Of a stretch of 64,000 nt of DNA, positions 1 through 10,760 are shown piece after piece. The DNA comes from Pseudoips prasinana (lineage: Eukaryota; Arthropoda; Insecta; Lepidoptera; Nolidae): contig OX621250.1 in NCBI GenBank assembly GCA_951640165.1, forward strand, positions 4,030,001 to 4,094,000. The letters are read 5' to 3'. Within the stretch, counting starts at the first letter, position 1. Each line of letters begins with the position of its first letter. The position numbers and the translations under genes are program-made. The notes beneath the pieces are model-generated. The model searched no databases. It was given only the letters and a program-made list of their open reading frames with translations, and had not been told where the DNA came from.

Positions 1-1612
1 CGATGTACATGGCCAAGCCATCGAAGTCTCCTTTGCTTTAGCATGGCAGGTATGCTGCAGCAACGCGTTTTTGCAAGAACCATCTCGTTACTCATTTTGT
101 CCTTCCAGGTAACGCCAAGTATGATTCTAAGACATCGCATATGAAAGGTGTTAAGTTTTCTTTCTTGTTTAGCATATATAGTCCAAGTTTCTGAGGCATA
201 TAGCAAAGTACTCAAGACGCAAGTTTGGTATACAAGGACTTTGGTGTAAGTAGTAAGCTTAGAGTTTCTCCACACGCGCGAAAATAGCTTGCCAAAAACA
301 GTAGATGCTCGTCCTATACGGGTGTCTATCTCCTTGTCGTTCGATAGCGAGCTTGTGATAGTAGAGCCAAGATAACAGAAGTGATTCACAACATCAAGTT
401 TAGCGCCACCGAGGGTGATTTTAGGAAGCTGGTTTACGCCTTGCACCATAACAACAGTCTTTTTGGTGTTAACGCTCATAGAGAACAGCTGACAGGCATG
501 ATTAAATCTCATCACCAACTCTTGAAGTTCGTCCTCCGAGTTTGCAACTAGAGCAGCATCATCTGCATAAAGAAGTTCTCTAGCAATCAATTGTAGGCGC
601 TTGTTTTTTGATTTAAGTAAACTTATATTATATAGTTTACCATCCTTTCTAGTATGCAGATGTACTCCGACTTCACGGTTTTCAAAAGCAGTCAAGAGTA
701 GAGCTGAAAAGACTATACCAAATAGGGTAGGGGCTAGCACGCAGCCTTGTCTGACACCTCGGTTAACACTAGAGGATGCTGATTTTTCGCCATCGAAGAT
801 AACAGAACCGTTCATGTTGTCGTGGAAAGACCTGATAAGTGACAGTAATTTTGGAGGGCATCCAATCTTAAGTAATATTTCATACAATCCTTCCCTACTC
901 ACAGTATCAAAAGCCTTGTTAAGATCGACAAAAGCTATGTATAGCGGGACACGGTGTTCACGACATTTTTCTTGGAGTTGTCGAAGAGTAAATATCATGT
1001 CGTTCGTTGAACGACCCGCTCGGAACCCACATTGTGATTCAGGGTAGATCTGGGAGGCCAACATTTCAAGTCTTTTTAAGATAACTTTTGCGAATGTCTT
1101 TCCCGGGATGCTCAGTAGAGATATACCCCTATAGTTGTTGCAGACACCTCTGTCTCCTTTGCCTTTATATAATGTAATTATATCAGCATCTTTCATGTCT
1201 TGAGGAACGGTCCCTTCATACCAACAACGCAATAATAGCTCGTACAGGGGAGAAGAGACGCAGCCGAGTTTCACCAGTTCAGCGGGTATGTTATCCAGAC
1301 CAGTGCTTTTGCCCAATTTCAAACTTTGGAGAGCTTCGATGAATTCATTGCCGGTGGGGGGGGAGGGGGGTCGTCAAGTTCGGCCACTATAGAACGGGAC
1401 TTGAAATTTGCCAGTGCATCTGGATGTATTGAAACTTCTTGGGAATACAGGTTTGAGTAATGTTGTGCCCATCTTTCAAGTTGTTCTTTCCCTTTTGTGA
1501 TTGAATTTCCATTTAGATCTTTTATCGCAGCACGTTTTCTTTGAGTTGGACCAATTGCGGTTTTTATACCTCGGTACATGCCCCTAAAGTCTCCCACATC
1601 CCGGCATTTTCT
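1..1612 (-). pseudogene. LINE reverse transcriptase, frameshifted, running off the left edge
   Basis: This is non-LTR retrotransposon reverse transcriptase read on the minus strand. From about 1357 down to 1 one frame stays open in every segment I translated. It shows motif A (FVDLNKAFDTV, near 925), motif B (RGVRQGCVLAPTLF, near 745) and the catalytic YADD box (near 560). A thumb region follows (HFCYLGSTI, then RRLRWLGHVH at the edge). The 5' part (GDFRGMYRGIKTAIGPTQ, 1319-1603) is in another frame, and the shift falls in a C-rich run at about 1357-1370. A stop sits just upstream at about 1616, so the 5' part of the element is missing. The C-terminus lies outside the window. Related 3' ends at 35680-35899 and 46288-46571 are probably the same family (inference). 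The clade is not named because the family-defining endonuclease is absent. Confidence 0.88.
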
Positions 1613-1932
1613 AAATTATATTATACATATAATAAAATCGTAGGAAAGTCAAAACTGTACATTGAATATTTTTTTTAAAGAATACTTGGGGCGTGATCTA
1701 CAATCGATATCGAAGCCAAAAATATAGTTTTTAGAATTTTTGTCTGTTTGTCTGTATGTATGTCCGGGCTAAACACAAAAAGTATTCCAAGGATTTACTT
1801 CAAATTTTGCATGAATATTATTAAGAGGTCGGGTCAACATATAGGGTACATATTATCACGCTATCGCCTACGGGGGAGGGGCTGTGATAATTTGTAAAGT
1901 TTAACGCGGTTAAAACCGCGAAGCACAGCTAG
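1610..1932 (+). mobile_element. Non-autonomous Helitron, family A
   Basis: The copy begins with TC and ends with CTAG, and a GC-rich hairpin lies about 10 bases before the end (GCGGTTAAAACCGCG). These are the classic Helitron termini. The body is shared with the copies at 26321, 29058, 36000, 45948 and 60444 (minus). The 5' end has a small insertion compared with the others. It directly abuts the truncated 5' side of the LINE at 1-1612. No coding capacity. Confidence 0.85.
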
Positions 1933-2009
1933 TTTATATTAAATTCTTAGTATAAATTATTAGTACTTATATTTCTTTCGTTCCAATCTCATTGTTGTTT
2001 CATTAACTT

Positions 2010-2139
2010 CAAGCTACCCCCATCTGTCAAATTTCCCGATTTGAAAGTGAACTTTATGCTTATGTGATAAAGTTGAAAATCTATAAAAGAAATTTGACAG
2101 ATTAGGGTAGCTGGATGTACTGGCGTCTGTACATAAGCC
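2010..2139 (-). mobile_element. Small TIR element (MITE family M1), one end missing
   Basis: About 130 bp. The terminal sequence ends in CTGGCGTCTGTAC and is inverted against the left part (CAAGCTACCCCC), but the outermost left bases are lost. The same body occurs at 8929-9063 and 61951-62082, and as split halves at 48629-48687 and 51474-51560. Non-coding. Confidence 0.75.
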
Positions 2140-3045
2140 CGAGTATTCTGTAAGCAATTCTAGATATAGAAAAGTTGTCGGCAAGGCGAAAACTTATAGT
2201 TTATAAAGAAATGCGGCCGCATTCTGTAGTCTCTATTAATTTTATTTTCTTTTCATACAGTATTTTATTAGTCCGAATAAACTACCCAACTGCCCATTCA
2301 CAATGAATTAATTATGCTTTTATTTGAAGCTCCGGAGCCTTGTAAAGCGAAATATTTCGCGGACCATTAATTTCGACATTTATTAATTACAGTTATTTCA
2401 TTTATAAAAGAATATGTTTGCGATTGAAAATTTTATGAATCGATGTGTATTTAATTAACTGATATTTCGTTTGAATTAAAAGTAAAGGGACATATCGTAG
2501 TTATATTGTTTTTACTCGTATCCATACGCGGCGCAAAAAAATGCAGGAACTGGCCACATTTAATATCGTGTTTAAAAAATAATTACGAATTTTGAGAATG
2601 GAATTGGTTTTACAAATAAGTTTTTATCATCTCTTAGCCACTTGCAATTTACAATTTGGCGCCATTTTAAATATTGCGTGTGTACGTCACCTAAATTCAA
2701 TAGTGTGGTTTACGACAATTTTACGTCTCGTAAGATGCCTCAGCAGTGTCGTTCACGTTAGTTTTATTTGCGATGAACTATTGTGTAAATCCACTGTTTT
2801 AGTTAGTGGGCAAAATTCAAGCGCGGTCGAATCAATTTCAGTGCTGAATTTCATGATTCCATTTACCTCTGTGAATAACGAAAACAAAACATACTATATT
2901 CTGATTACTACTAAAGCAAACCAACTTTAAAACAATATTATGTACTTTGTAACCGTTTGTTTATATTATTCTGATCATCTTGATGTTGGTAATGATTCTG
3001 ATTAACTTATGAATACAGTGACTACCTATAACCATATCATCATAG
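2140..3045. other. AT-rich stretch, no recognised feature
   Basis: I see no repeat family shared with the rest of the window and no convincing exon. A 112-codon open frame at 2592-2930 uses a non-ATG start and shows no family motif, so I treat it as chance. Confidence 0.5.
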
Positions 3046-3500
3046 CTAGATGCTCTTACCGGTCCGTTAGTGATCGGCGAGGTTAAGCAATAGTTCAGTC
3101 CATAGATGGGTGACCACTAAAGTGGTTTAATTTGACAGTGTCTCCGGGCTGCGGAGGGCAAGTTAAGCGGTCGGTCCCAGTTGTAGACATTACCATTATC
3201 TACGTACCCAGGTTGGTAGATCCAAGGAAAACATGTGCAAATGGGGTTACATTCCCACATCACAAAACATCTGCGAGTGCGGCGTGTCACCCCAAATTAT
3301 GACTCATTTATCTGATTGTCCTTCTTGTCCAGTCTCTTGTTCCCTTCAGGACTTGTATGACGCTTCAGCCAAAGCAATCAGGGTTGCTCAATTTTGGCAA
3401 GATAAAATCTAATTCTTACCATCGACACGATAAGAAGAAGAAGAACTTGGACATCTCTGACACCAGGATAACCACTGCTCATACGATATGTCAGTAAGTA
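3046..3500 (+). mobile_element. 5S rRNA-derived SINE, split by a LINE fragment
   Basis: The head carries 5S-gene-like internal promoter blocks: GATCGGCGAGGTTAAGCAA (box A region) and AGATGGGTGACC (box C region). The SINE tail (CTGACACCAGGATAACCACTG) resumes at about 3455, after an insertion at 3197-3415. Relatives lie at 13882, 14240, 19166, 28659 (minus) and 37536 (minus). Confidence 0.78.
3197..3415 (+). pseudogene. LINE C-terminal fragment nested in a 5S SINE
   Basis: A frame reading KENMCKWGYIPTSQNICECG, with a downstream H and C pair (THLSDCPSC), ends in LNE-style terminal residues and a stop at about 3410. A C-x-C ... H ... C arrangement after a KWG motif is typical of the end of several LINE ORF2 proteins. 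A 7-bp direct repeat, TTACCAT, flanks it (3190-3196 and 3416-3422), as expected of a 5'-truncated retrotransposition. Only the last 60 or so residues are present, so it is dead on arrival. Confidence 0.7.
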
Positions 3501-4293
3501 CCATATACCTACATCATGTCAGTTGAAAAATGACTACTGCTGTACCAAACCCCTTCACAAGATTGCCAATCACAGTATGATGGTCATAGGATGCTGCTCG
3601 TTCTCTGTTAGATGTTTTCTCGGGATAAAATTTACGCCCACCAAAGGATACGATGTGGAGGTTATATCTACTCCACAGCATACCATAAAGCCATGCTTTC
3701 AATACATTGTAGATTTTTTGACGTCCCAGTGGCTCGTCCTAACGAACGCAACTACGCACTGGATGTAAGAGGCATACGAGTAATAAACAGAGCCTCACAA
3801 AGAATGGAGACTTATGGTTAATTGTTCATTGGTGGAATTGGTGAGAGTGACTCTTGATTTACTAAGCAATTCATAATAATCACAGTATCACATTGACTGT
3901 AAGCCTTTTAAGATAGTGTTAAGTTGTGTAAATTAATCAATAAATTTTTGCGACCTTATGTGAATTCGAATATTATCACAAATATTTGAGACCACACATT
4001 CTGTTAAATCAGTAACATGTCAAAAAAGTTGATTCATTTCAAACATGTAAAAACTGCAACAAAACACATTTATCATAACATCCATTCTTTAACTGACTAA
4101 AATACAAAAAAAATATAACTTGTTTTTGCGAAAAGTATGTCATTCAATCGGGAAAATATCCTAAATGTCAATAAAATTGATATATCCTGACATTTGCTTC
4201 GGATCCAGTTGAGAAGTTCACGTATCGAAGCTGACATTTTATTTACTTACTGGAAACACTTGCGGAAATAAATGCCTAACTATTTATAAAGTA
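3501..4293. other. Unassigned stretch with overlapping short frames
   Basis: Open frames of 60-80 codons overlap on both strands at 3514-3821. None has a recognisable domain, and their overlap on both strands suggests low-constraint sequence or an unrecognised repeat. 3830-4293 is AT-rich with nothing identified. Confidence 0.4.
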
Positions 4294-4472
4294 CTAGCTG
4301 TGCCCGAGCTTTTACCAGTGTTAAACTTTATAAATAGGTGTTATTCGGATATATAAACTGTATTACCACAAAGTTTCATCAAAATTTGTTCGATAATTTT
4401 TGCGTGAAAGACGTAACGACGTACAGTGACAAACATCCTTACATCTATACATATATACATCCATACTCACAA
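4294..4472 (-). mobile_element. Helitron family B fragment
   Basis: On the minus strand it ends in CTAG at 4297-4294, preceded by a degraded hairpin. The body matches the TTTCGC...GTGAAAGA-type copies at 34610-34680 and 47592-47778. The 5' TC end is eroded. Confidence 0.6.
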
Positions 4473-5019
4473 ACAGTTTTACGCGTTGTGAAAGGGGGCT
4501 AGACGGAAAAATTCTTACAAAAAGTTGTCACAACACTTTTTGCAGCTGTTCGGCGTGCGCATGTTTCTCTGTCTGTCTCTCTCTTTCTCTCTCTCTCTCT
4601 TATAGAAATCAAGCCAGAAATTTTCATTTCTATTTCGCATTGAACAGTGTGGTGTCGCGATGATTATTTTTGTTGTGTGTTTACAGGTTTTTTGTACATA
4701 ATAAATAATAAGAAATAACTTCGATCCATCCGGTTGTCCCTTGACACCTCTCAAGTTTTTTTTATTTACTAATTGGATAAGAGGATTAAATTTAAATTAA
4801 AGATTTTTTTTCCATAAGAATTTATTATTAATTCCATTTTTACAATACAGGTCCGGATTTCGTTTTTGTTCATCATCACAGCAGCAGGCTGACAGAAGTC
4901 TACTGTTAGTTAGACAAAGGCCTACACAGTGAAATGAAAGATGATGATTTAATTCAGCACAACACATAAGAACTAAAAAGGAATATAAATAAAAATTCGC
5001 AGTTCTTTAGTCTTTTATC
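4473..5019. other. Intervening sequence with a CT-rich microsatellite
   Basis: A pyrimidine microsatellite, (CT)n with T interruptions, occupies about 4562-4601. A weak LINE-tail-like segment with ATGATGATG lies near 4870-4955. Nothing else was identified. Confidence 0.5.
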
Positions 5020-5528
5020 CGTGTAGATTTGTGCAAACGCACAAAATAACGTTTCTTGCAAGTTTTGCCGAAAGGGTCATCACCTCACCACTAGCTAGGT
5101 GCATTACATACTTTGCCCTGGCGCGACGTCAACATAACCTATTAGCAGTGCCGGCCGCTCGAACTAATCTAGCCCGAAATGCTCCTCTGTCCCGCACAGT
5201 TCGCTATATCAATGATATCGAGAATGACTCAGCTATAGATATATTCTCATGCACGGAAAATGCATTCCTAACCGTTGCAGGACGTCACATTGAGGCATTG
5301 ACTATTGAGTAGTATACAGTAACTTCTTATTACGATTTTCTTTTTCTAATATTATGTAGTATATACATAATGTTAGAAAAAAAAATTCTTTTTTTAACAT
5401 GGTTATTAAATTAGCTAAGTATAGTATGGTACCTATAGATAATGAATATAAATTATTATGATTTTATCACTTATTGTGCTTGGAATTATCTGTTAGCAAT
5501 AAGATATCTAAAAATAAATAAATAAAAA
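5020..5528 (+). pseudogene. LINE 3' end: C-terminal ORF plus 3' UTR
   Basis: The frame ending at 5312 reads ...RVITSPLARCITYFALARR, then AARTNLARNAPLSRTVRYIN and DIFSCTENAF before the stop. This pattern (hydrophobic block, RTN, RNAPLSR, YIN, DIF) is the usual C-terminal tail of Jockey/CR1-group reverse transcriptases in insects. It lacks the catalytic domain, so it is a 5'-truncated copy. An AT-rich 3' UTR ends in A-rich (AAAT)n at about 5508-5528. Confidence 0.65.
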
Positions 5529-6399
5529 TGACACCTAGCGCTGGTTTTCAATTGGCAACCCAGGATGTGAATTAGATTTGTGTCCATCATTTGGAGATAT
5601 TCGGATAATCGCCACGTTTTGCAGACGGATTGGCTGATATGATGATGATTTTCATTTCAAACAACATAAAACATGCCTTAAAAATCGTAGGAAGTCTTTA
5701 TAAATTGAAAAGGTAATATTTGTATCGTGCTGTACAATTCACTATATAATTAAATATATATAATTAAAAAAATACAAGTGTAATGAATTCAGTCAAAATT
5801 AAAATTACAGTGAAATTTTTATGTAAGTATTGTTATAAATCCATTGACAAAAATTCTAATAATTTTAAAACATTTATAATAATATTATTAAGTTTCCCAT
5901 TAAATAAACTGTCAAATAATTGTACAAATTGTCTGTCTAATGTAGTATACTTATAGACTTTTATTTTTTCAATACAATACTGACTCTGTACCTGTAGATC
6001 TCATGGTGTGAGGTGACGATATCCAATTTTATTTTGGGATTACAAGGCATAATATTGAGAGAAAGTCAGAGGCACTGAATAAATCTTGTCCCTTTCCCTT
6101 AGAGAAAACTTTTTAATGGATATGATGAACTAACGATCCGCAACCTAAATAGACGTCCCACTTTACGCTGTTTAGAATAAGGGTCTACTCCCAAAGGCAC
6201 TACTAACTATAATTTGGGCAACTCTTTTTGTTGGAAAACACAAATAATTGTTTGTTTTTTCCTAAAAATATAGTAAGGAGGAAATTAAATAGTGTTTTTA
6301 AGGGCAACGCTCTAGATGAATAGTATGTATACAAGAGAACCTTTATTTAAACGCTCTGTACTGCAACTACCCGTGACTGTATCCTTTCTCCTTTTTCCT
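5529..6399. other. AT-rich stretch with a short repeat at 5565-5655
   Basis: 5565-5655 resembles the ATCATTTGGGGATATG-type repeat at 42389-42515 and ends in ATGATGATG. The rest shows no shared repeat or exon. Confidence 0.4.
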
Positions 6400-6530
6400 A
6401 AGTATATCGTCTGGAAGAGATCATATGTTTGTGATAAGACAGCCTATTGTACTGTTCTCTTTAATGTGCATTGTTCTTGTACTCATTAATATTTTGGTGT
6501 ACAATAAAGAGTTTAATAAATACTAACATA
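6400..6530 (+). repeat. LINE 3' UTR remnant
   Basis: CTGGAAGAGATCATATG...GTGATAAGACAGCC followed by a poly(A)-signal-like ending (CAATAAAGAG) matches the tails that follow LINE C-termini at 20702 and 27828. No coding part remains here. Confidence 0.6.
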
Positions 6531-6556
6531 TAATCAAAACTTACATACTATTAGCA

Positions 6557-6781
6557 TTCAAGATATAATGTTTGGAAGAGATTGTGGAGTTCGTGATAGG
6601 AATAAATGTCGGGGTATATATACATAATTCTACAAAAAATATGAGCTATATTGTATCGGGGTTAAAGTTGCAGAATTGTACAAGTAATATGAGCAATATG
6701 GCGCATATTACTTGTTGAATTCTTTTCGATATTTATTCATATAATGAACTCTACAATCTCATACAAACATTATATCTTGAA
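6557..6781. mobile_element. Foldback element, 36-bp inverted arms
   Basis: The left arm (6557-6592) and right arm (6746-6781) are near-perfect inverted copies around 150 bp of AT-rich sequence. That interior contains a further short inverted repeat (CAAGTAATATG / CATATTACTTG). Non-coding; likely a MITE. Confidence 0.6.
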
Positions 6782-6799
6782 TAAAAAGATACTACTCTC

Positions 6800-6960
6800 C
6801 AAGCAATGTCGAAACAACTCATTCGCAGTACACTTGTCGCGACGCCGCGCCGACGGAAAACGCAACTGCCCGCGGCGTTTACACTGTGTCGCCTCATTGC
6901 CGTACCACCCGTTGCATCACAGTTCGCGACTCCCCATTCCCGTTGCCAGGTCGTAATAGG
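6800..6960. other. GC-rich island of unknown role
   Basis: Unusually GC- and CpG-rich for this window. Open frames run through it on both strands, including a minus-strand frame of about 70 codons from 6952. No domain was recognised. It could be an untranslated exon, a promoter or a chance island. Confidence 0.3.
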
Positions 6961-7322
6961 TGTAAATAAGAACAGATTTTATTTGACGTTCATTGTATTA
7001 ATATGTATTTTCCTTCACTTGTTTTTTTACAACTCAATTTTTGTGCGTCGATTATACACGACAAAATACACCGTACGAGTATATAGTATACCAGTTTTTC
7101 AAAAAATATTTTATAACTACCAAAATAAGTTTGAAATGTGAATAATAATGAGATTCATTTCCACATCACCAATTCAATATTTTTTTTACTTCATTGTGAT
7201 TTGAGACTGTTCTTAATATATTTTTTTTATAATACTAACTTAAATACATAGACGTTAACGTAACGTTTTTACGTTCTCAATAATACTGAATAACATCAAC
7301 ATGAAAAACATAAAAATATAAT

Positions 7323-7427
7323 GCGTTGGTATGGGGAGCCAAAAAATATTTCTCGTGTTTCACAAAAAAAAATCATGTTAAGGTTATGTTTAATTGAATT
7401 TTTTGGCTCCTCATGAGTATAACACGC
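7323..7427. mobile_element. Short imperfect inverted-repeat element
   Basis: GGGGAGCCAAAAAAT near the left end is mirrored by ATTTTTTGGCTCCTC near the right end, and the outer bases (GCGTTGGTAT / GAGTATAACACGC) pair imperfectly. About 105 bp, non-coding. It could be a MITE. Confidence 0.45.
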
Positions 7428-7454
7428 TCCTTAAGTTTCCTCGTGTATTTCTTA

Positions 7455-7640
7455 TTTTCACTCACGGTTTCACCCACGTTCAACTTAATAAGCCTATGTG
7501 TTAATCGGGTGTATAGGCTATATTACTACAAAATTTCATTACAATCCGTTCCGAGTTTTAGCGTGAATGAGTAACAAACATCCATACATCTATACTCCTA
7601 AACTTTCGGATTAATAATATTAGCAGAATTATATGCACAT
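7455..7640 (-). mobile_element. Degenerate Helitron family B relic
   Basis: The order of sub-motifs (CACATAGGC-like, TTTCATTACAATCCGTT, GTGAATGAGTAACAAACATCC, AACTTTCGG) follows the minus-strand order of family B copies. Both ends are eroded. Confidence 0.45.
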
Positions 7641-8192
7641 ACCATATCTTACCACCAAGAACATTAGAAATGGTATTCATTTTAAATTGATAACCATTAC
7701 CTTTTCTTCTTGGACTTCCGTCATTACTTTGAAAGTTTCCAAACACCCCCTATTTTTTGTTAATAAATTAAGAGCCAGAAGTCAGTCGCCATTTGTTAGT
7801 CGAGTCAATAAAGGGCCTTTCAAACTTTGACAAGGGAGACTTTTAAATTTACGACCACGCGTTTAAAGAAGGCATGGTATTATGAAGGCATGTAAGCTTT
7901 TTGAAGGATCCTGAATATTTTATTTTAACGTAGAAAAAGCTTTTCATTTTTCCAGTTCATTTTTATGAACATTACTGCGGCGTCATTAGAATGAATTAAA
8001 ATGTTAGGTGTTCTAACACAACAAAACTTCAACTGTAATTGGTAGTTTTAGCATAGTCATGAGAAAAAGGAGCAACGGACGGCCATGGAAGACGCTTATG
8101 AGGTTATATTATTTGACAGTATCAAAGCATAAATTATGACGTAAATAGCGTAAATTGTTATGACGGTGCATTTGAAATATAAACTAATCTGA
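7641..8192. other. No recognised feature
   Basis: Short open frames only, with no family motif and no repeat shared with other parts of the window. Confidence 0.4.
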
Positions 8193-8402
8193 CTGACTGC
8201 ACATATGGCGCAGCAGTTAAAACAGTCGCCTCGTCACTTCGTGTCATGGGTTAGATTCCCGCGCAAGACAGTTATTTCTGTGACCCATAAACACCTAGTT
8301 GTTTTGAGTTAAAATACACTTTGTGTCCATCAATTATATGTTCTTTAAGTTCGCCGCGATACAGAGATTAATTCTCCTAGTGGGATCGTGGTCTTTGTAA
8401 AA
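8193..8402 (+). mobile_element. tRNA-derived SINE, family B
   Basis: The tRNA-like head has an A-box region (TGGCGCAGCAGTTAAAACAG) and a B-box region (GGTTAGATTCCCG). A body with TGTGACCCATAAA and TCAATTATATGTT follows, with a CCTAGTGGG-type tail. Copies: 55040 (+), and 16990, 27535, 39365, 47022, 47326 (minus). Confidence 0.82.
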
Positions 8403-8928
8403 AACCCGAAAATAATCAGATAGCAATTGCATCTTATTTACTTTTTAGAGCCAGAGCTTCAGAGTCAACTTTCTTTCGTAAGCCATTCGGCAAGTCTTAG
8501 TATTCAGTGGGTCTCGTATTCAATCGCTGCATCTCATTGTCTTTAGGTCTAAATAAAGATTTGTCCTGGTGGCCGTCTAAAGTATTTGACTTTCAATAAA
8601 GGCAGTCAGAATACTAACGGGGACAGCAGGATTAACATCTATGTCTCCGAGAAATTATTCTGAGTATTTCTTTTACTTTAATTAGTGCAGCCGCAAGTTA
8701 GCTATACTAACAAAAGATCGTACAGTCATTTCAAAACTTCAGGTTAATTTAATAATAATAACTTGCATTTGTTCGTGAACCGATCACAACTAGGATTAAG
8801 ATCCAAAAGAGCATTCAACGTGATGAAGGGGCGAAAAAATGAGCAGTTCGTCTGTGATACAAACATGGCAATTGTTAGATTAATTATGGTAGCTACTCGC
8901 TATTTACAAAGGTTCTACAAATTGGGCA
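8403..8928. other. No recognised feature
   Basis: A 72-codon frame at 8763-8981 runs into the following MITE and is not credible as a gene. Confidence 0.4.
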
Positions 8929-9063
8929 TGTACAGACGCCAGCACATCCAGCTACCCCAATCTGACAAATTTATTTTATAGATTTACAACTTTATCACAA
9001 AAGCATAAGGTTCACTTTCAACTGGGAAAACTTGACAGATTGGGGTAGCTTGATGTGCTGTAC
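8929..9063 (+). mobile_element. MITE family M1
   Basis: Starts TGTACAGACGCCAGCACATC and ends with an inverted GATGTGCTG...TAC. The inner inverted segments (CTACCCCAATCTGACAAATT and TTGACAGATTGGGGTAG) make the whole about 130-bp unit foldback-like. Non-coding. Confidence 0.8.
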
Positions 9064-10206
9064 CAAAAATCACATTTGTTTGTTCCTAAAAAATAAATGG
9101 TGTTTTCAAGGGCAAAAATCTTGATGGATTGATGTAAAATAAATAATCTGTAATCCACACTATTTATTGTACATGCTGATTTTGCAGAACAGGAATCCTT
9201 CTTCTTTCATTCCTGTATAGGCGCTCAATGTCACCATGATAATTAACGACAGTGAATCTAACTAAATTTCGATTACACAAGATATATTGCCGCTATAACA
9301 TATATGGGAACTTTCCATTGCTATTTAAAAACGAAAGCTTGCACACTTAAGTTAAAGAGAGAGAACATGTACGGTAGCAACAATTTTCTGATTCCTTTTG
9401 GGGAGTAATGACCGTATAATATATTTTTTTTATTTCTTAGAAAGTGCTAAAATTAGAGAGGGATAGAAAGAGAGTTAGCTACTTGCTGAATTCGACGCTT
9501 TAATAATATGTAACTTTATTGTGGCGTAAGGGGTCTCAATATTATAGACCTTAAACAAAAAGAAACAAGTAACTCAGTTTCTGTTCAGAGTAATCTCGGA
9601 GAAGCAGCGGCTTGTTTCTATCAAATCCTTTATTTTCTTTGTATATTTGAGTTTTAGGCCTTTTTCTAGTAAATTGAGTCCCACTCAGTAGCTTATTACC
9701 ATATTTATATAAAAGTTGCCGTCTGGTTTTAGGAACACGAGTTGTTCTGAATTTTCATAAGCCAGAACGAAATGGTTGGATGAGTATTTTCATTTATACA
9801 ATAACCGTGGAAAAACATTCATTTGTTGCTACTTTTCTAATCTAACTATTGAAATATTTATTGTATGATTATTATTGTTTAAAAATCATATAACTGACTA
9901 AGACTTTTAGATAACTGAATGGAACAAAAATTATATAGAACCATTGAAAAAAAGCCAGTACCGATTAAATAAAGGAATACATATCATTACGTGAAGCATT
10001 AACTTTTTTTTACGAATATTGCGCGAACGGACGAGTATGAAATTTGAAGTTCATATGGAGAAGGAGTGCAGAAAGCATATATATTTTTATTTAAATTTAA
10101 TTAAATGTCAATTATTTTAATAACAAAAAACAAAACACACACTACTATCCTTTTGACAAACCGAGAATCTCTACTGGGAAAATTTCTCCTTATGCTAAAA
10201 TCATCC
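9064..10206. other. AT-rich stretch, nothing identified
   Basis: No exon, repeat family or inverted repeat was noticed in this interval. Confidence 0.4.
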
Positions 10207-10250
10207 AAATGCTATCATCTAGAGTGTATTTACTCTAGATGATAGCATTT
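10207..10250. repeat. Perfect hairpin, 19-bp arms
   Basis: AAATGCTATCATCTAGAGT (10207-10225) is exactly inverted at 10232-10250 with a 6-base spacer. No match was seen elsewhere in the window. Confidence 0.85.
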
Positions 10251-10429
10251 CTCTGTTAATATCGTGGTCTTTGACGTTATTATCGTCCCTAAATTTCATT
10301 TTATACAAGTCATTTATATCGTAGAAATGTTTACATTTATGTGGAATTGTCATTGTTTTATGTAACTAGTGAGAAACACTTCTACAAAGTCAGTTAGAAC
10401 CTTGTTTAAAGTACTTGCTGGTTAAAAAA

Positions 10430-10760
10430 TAGCAGCTAATGCGTCTCGTTACTACCCTACAGGCCTCGTGTTTTGGCTTCGATTCCCGCACGGGATAAGT
10501 ACCAAAGTGGCTCTATGATAATCTGTTTTGAGTCTGAATTTCCATTGAGACCATGAATGGCATGTTCGTTAAATCCTCAAAGATAATAATAATAATATAA
10601 TAATAATATCTTTATTCAGTAAGTACTTAGGTCTCATTAACAATTTAAATCTGTACCTGAACTAGGCTTGACGCCTGTATCTCAGGCAACGGTGCTCCTT
10701 CTCCAATCCAATCCATACAGTTATACTGAATTACTACTTATAAAACAAACTTTATAAAAT
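10430..10760 (-). repeat. Degraded SINE head (+) followed by a LINE 3' UTR (minus)
   Basis: 10430-10550 retains a B-box-like CTTCGATTCCCGC and a family B-like GTTTTGAGTCTG (plus strand). 10586-10760 starts with an (AAT)n run and reads, on the minus strand, as an A-rich 3' tail of a LINE-like element. Both are weak. Confidence 0.4.

Noticed and set aside
2592..2930. A 112-codon frame as a gene
   Set aside because: Non-ATG start, no domain, AT-rich; the surrounding sequence has no splice or promoter evidence.
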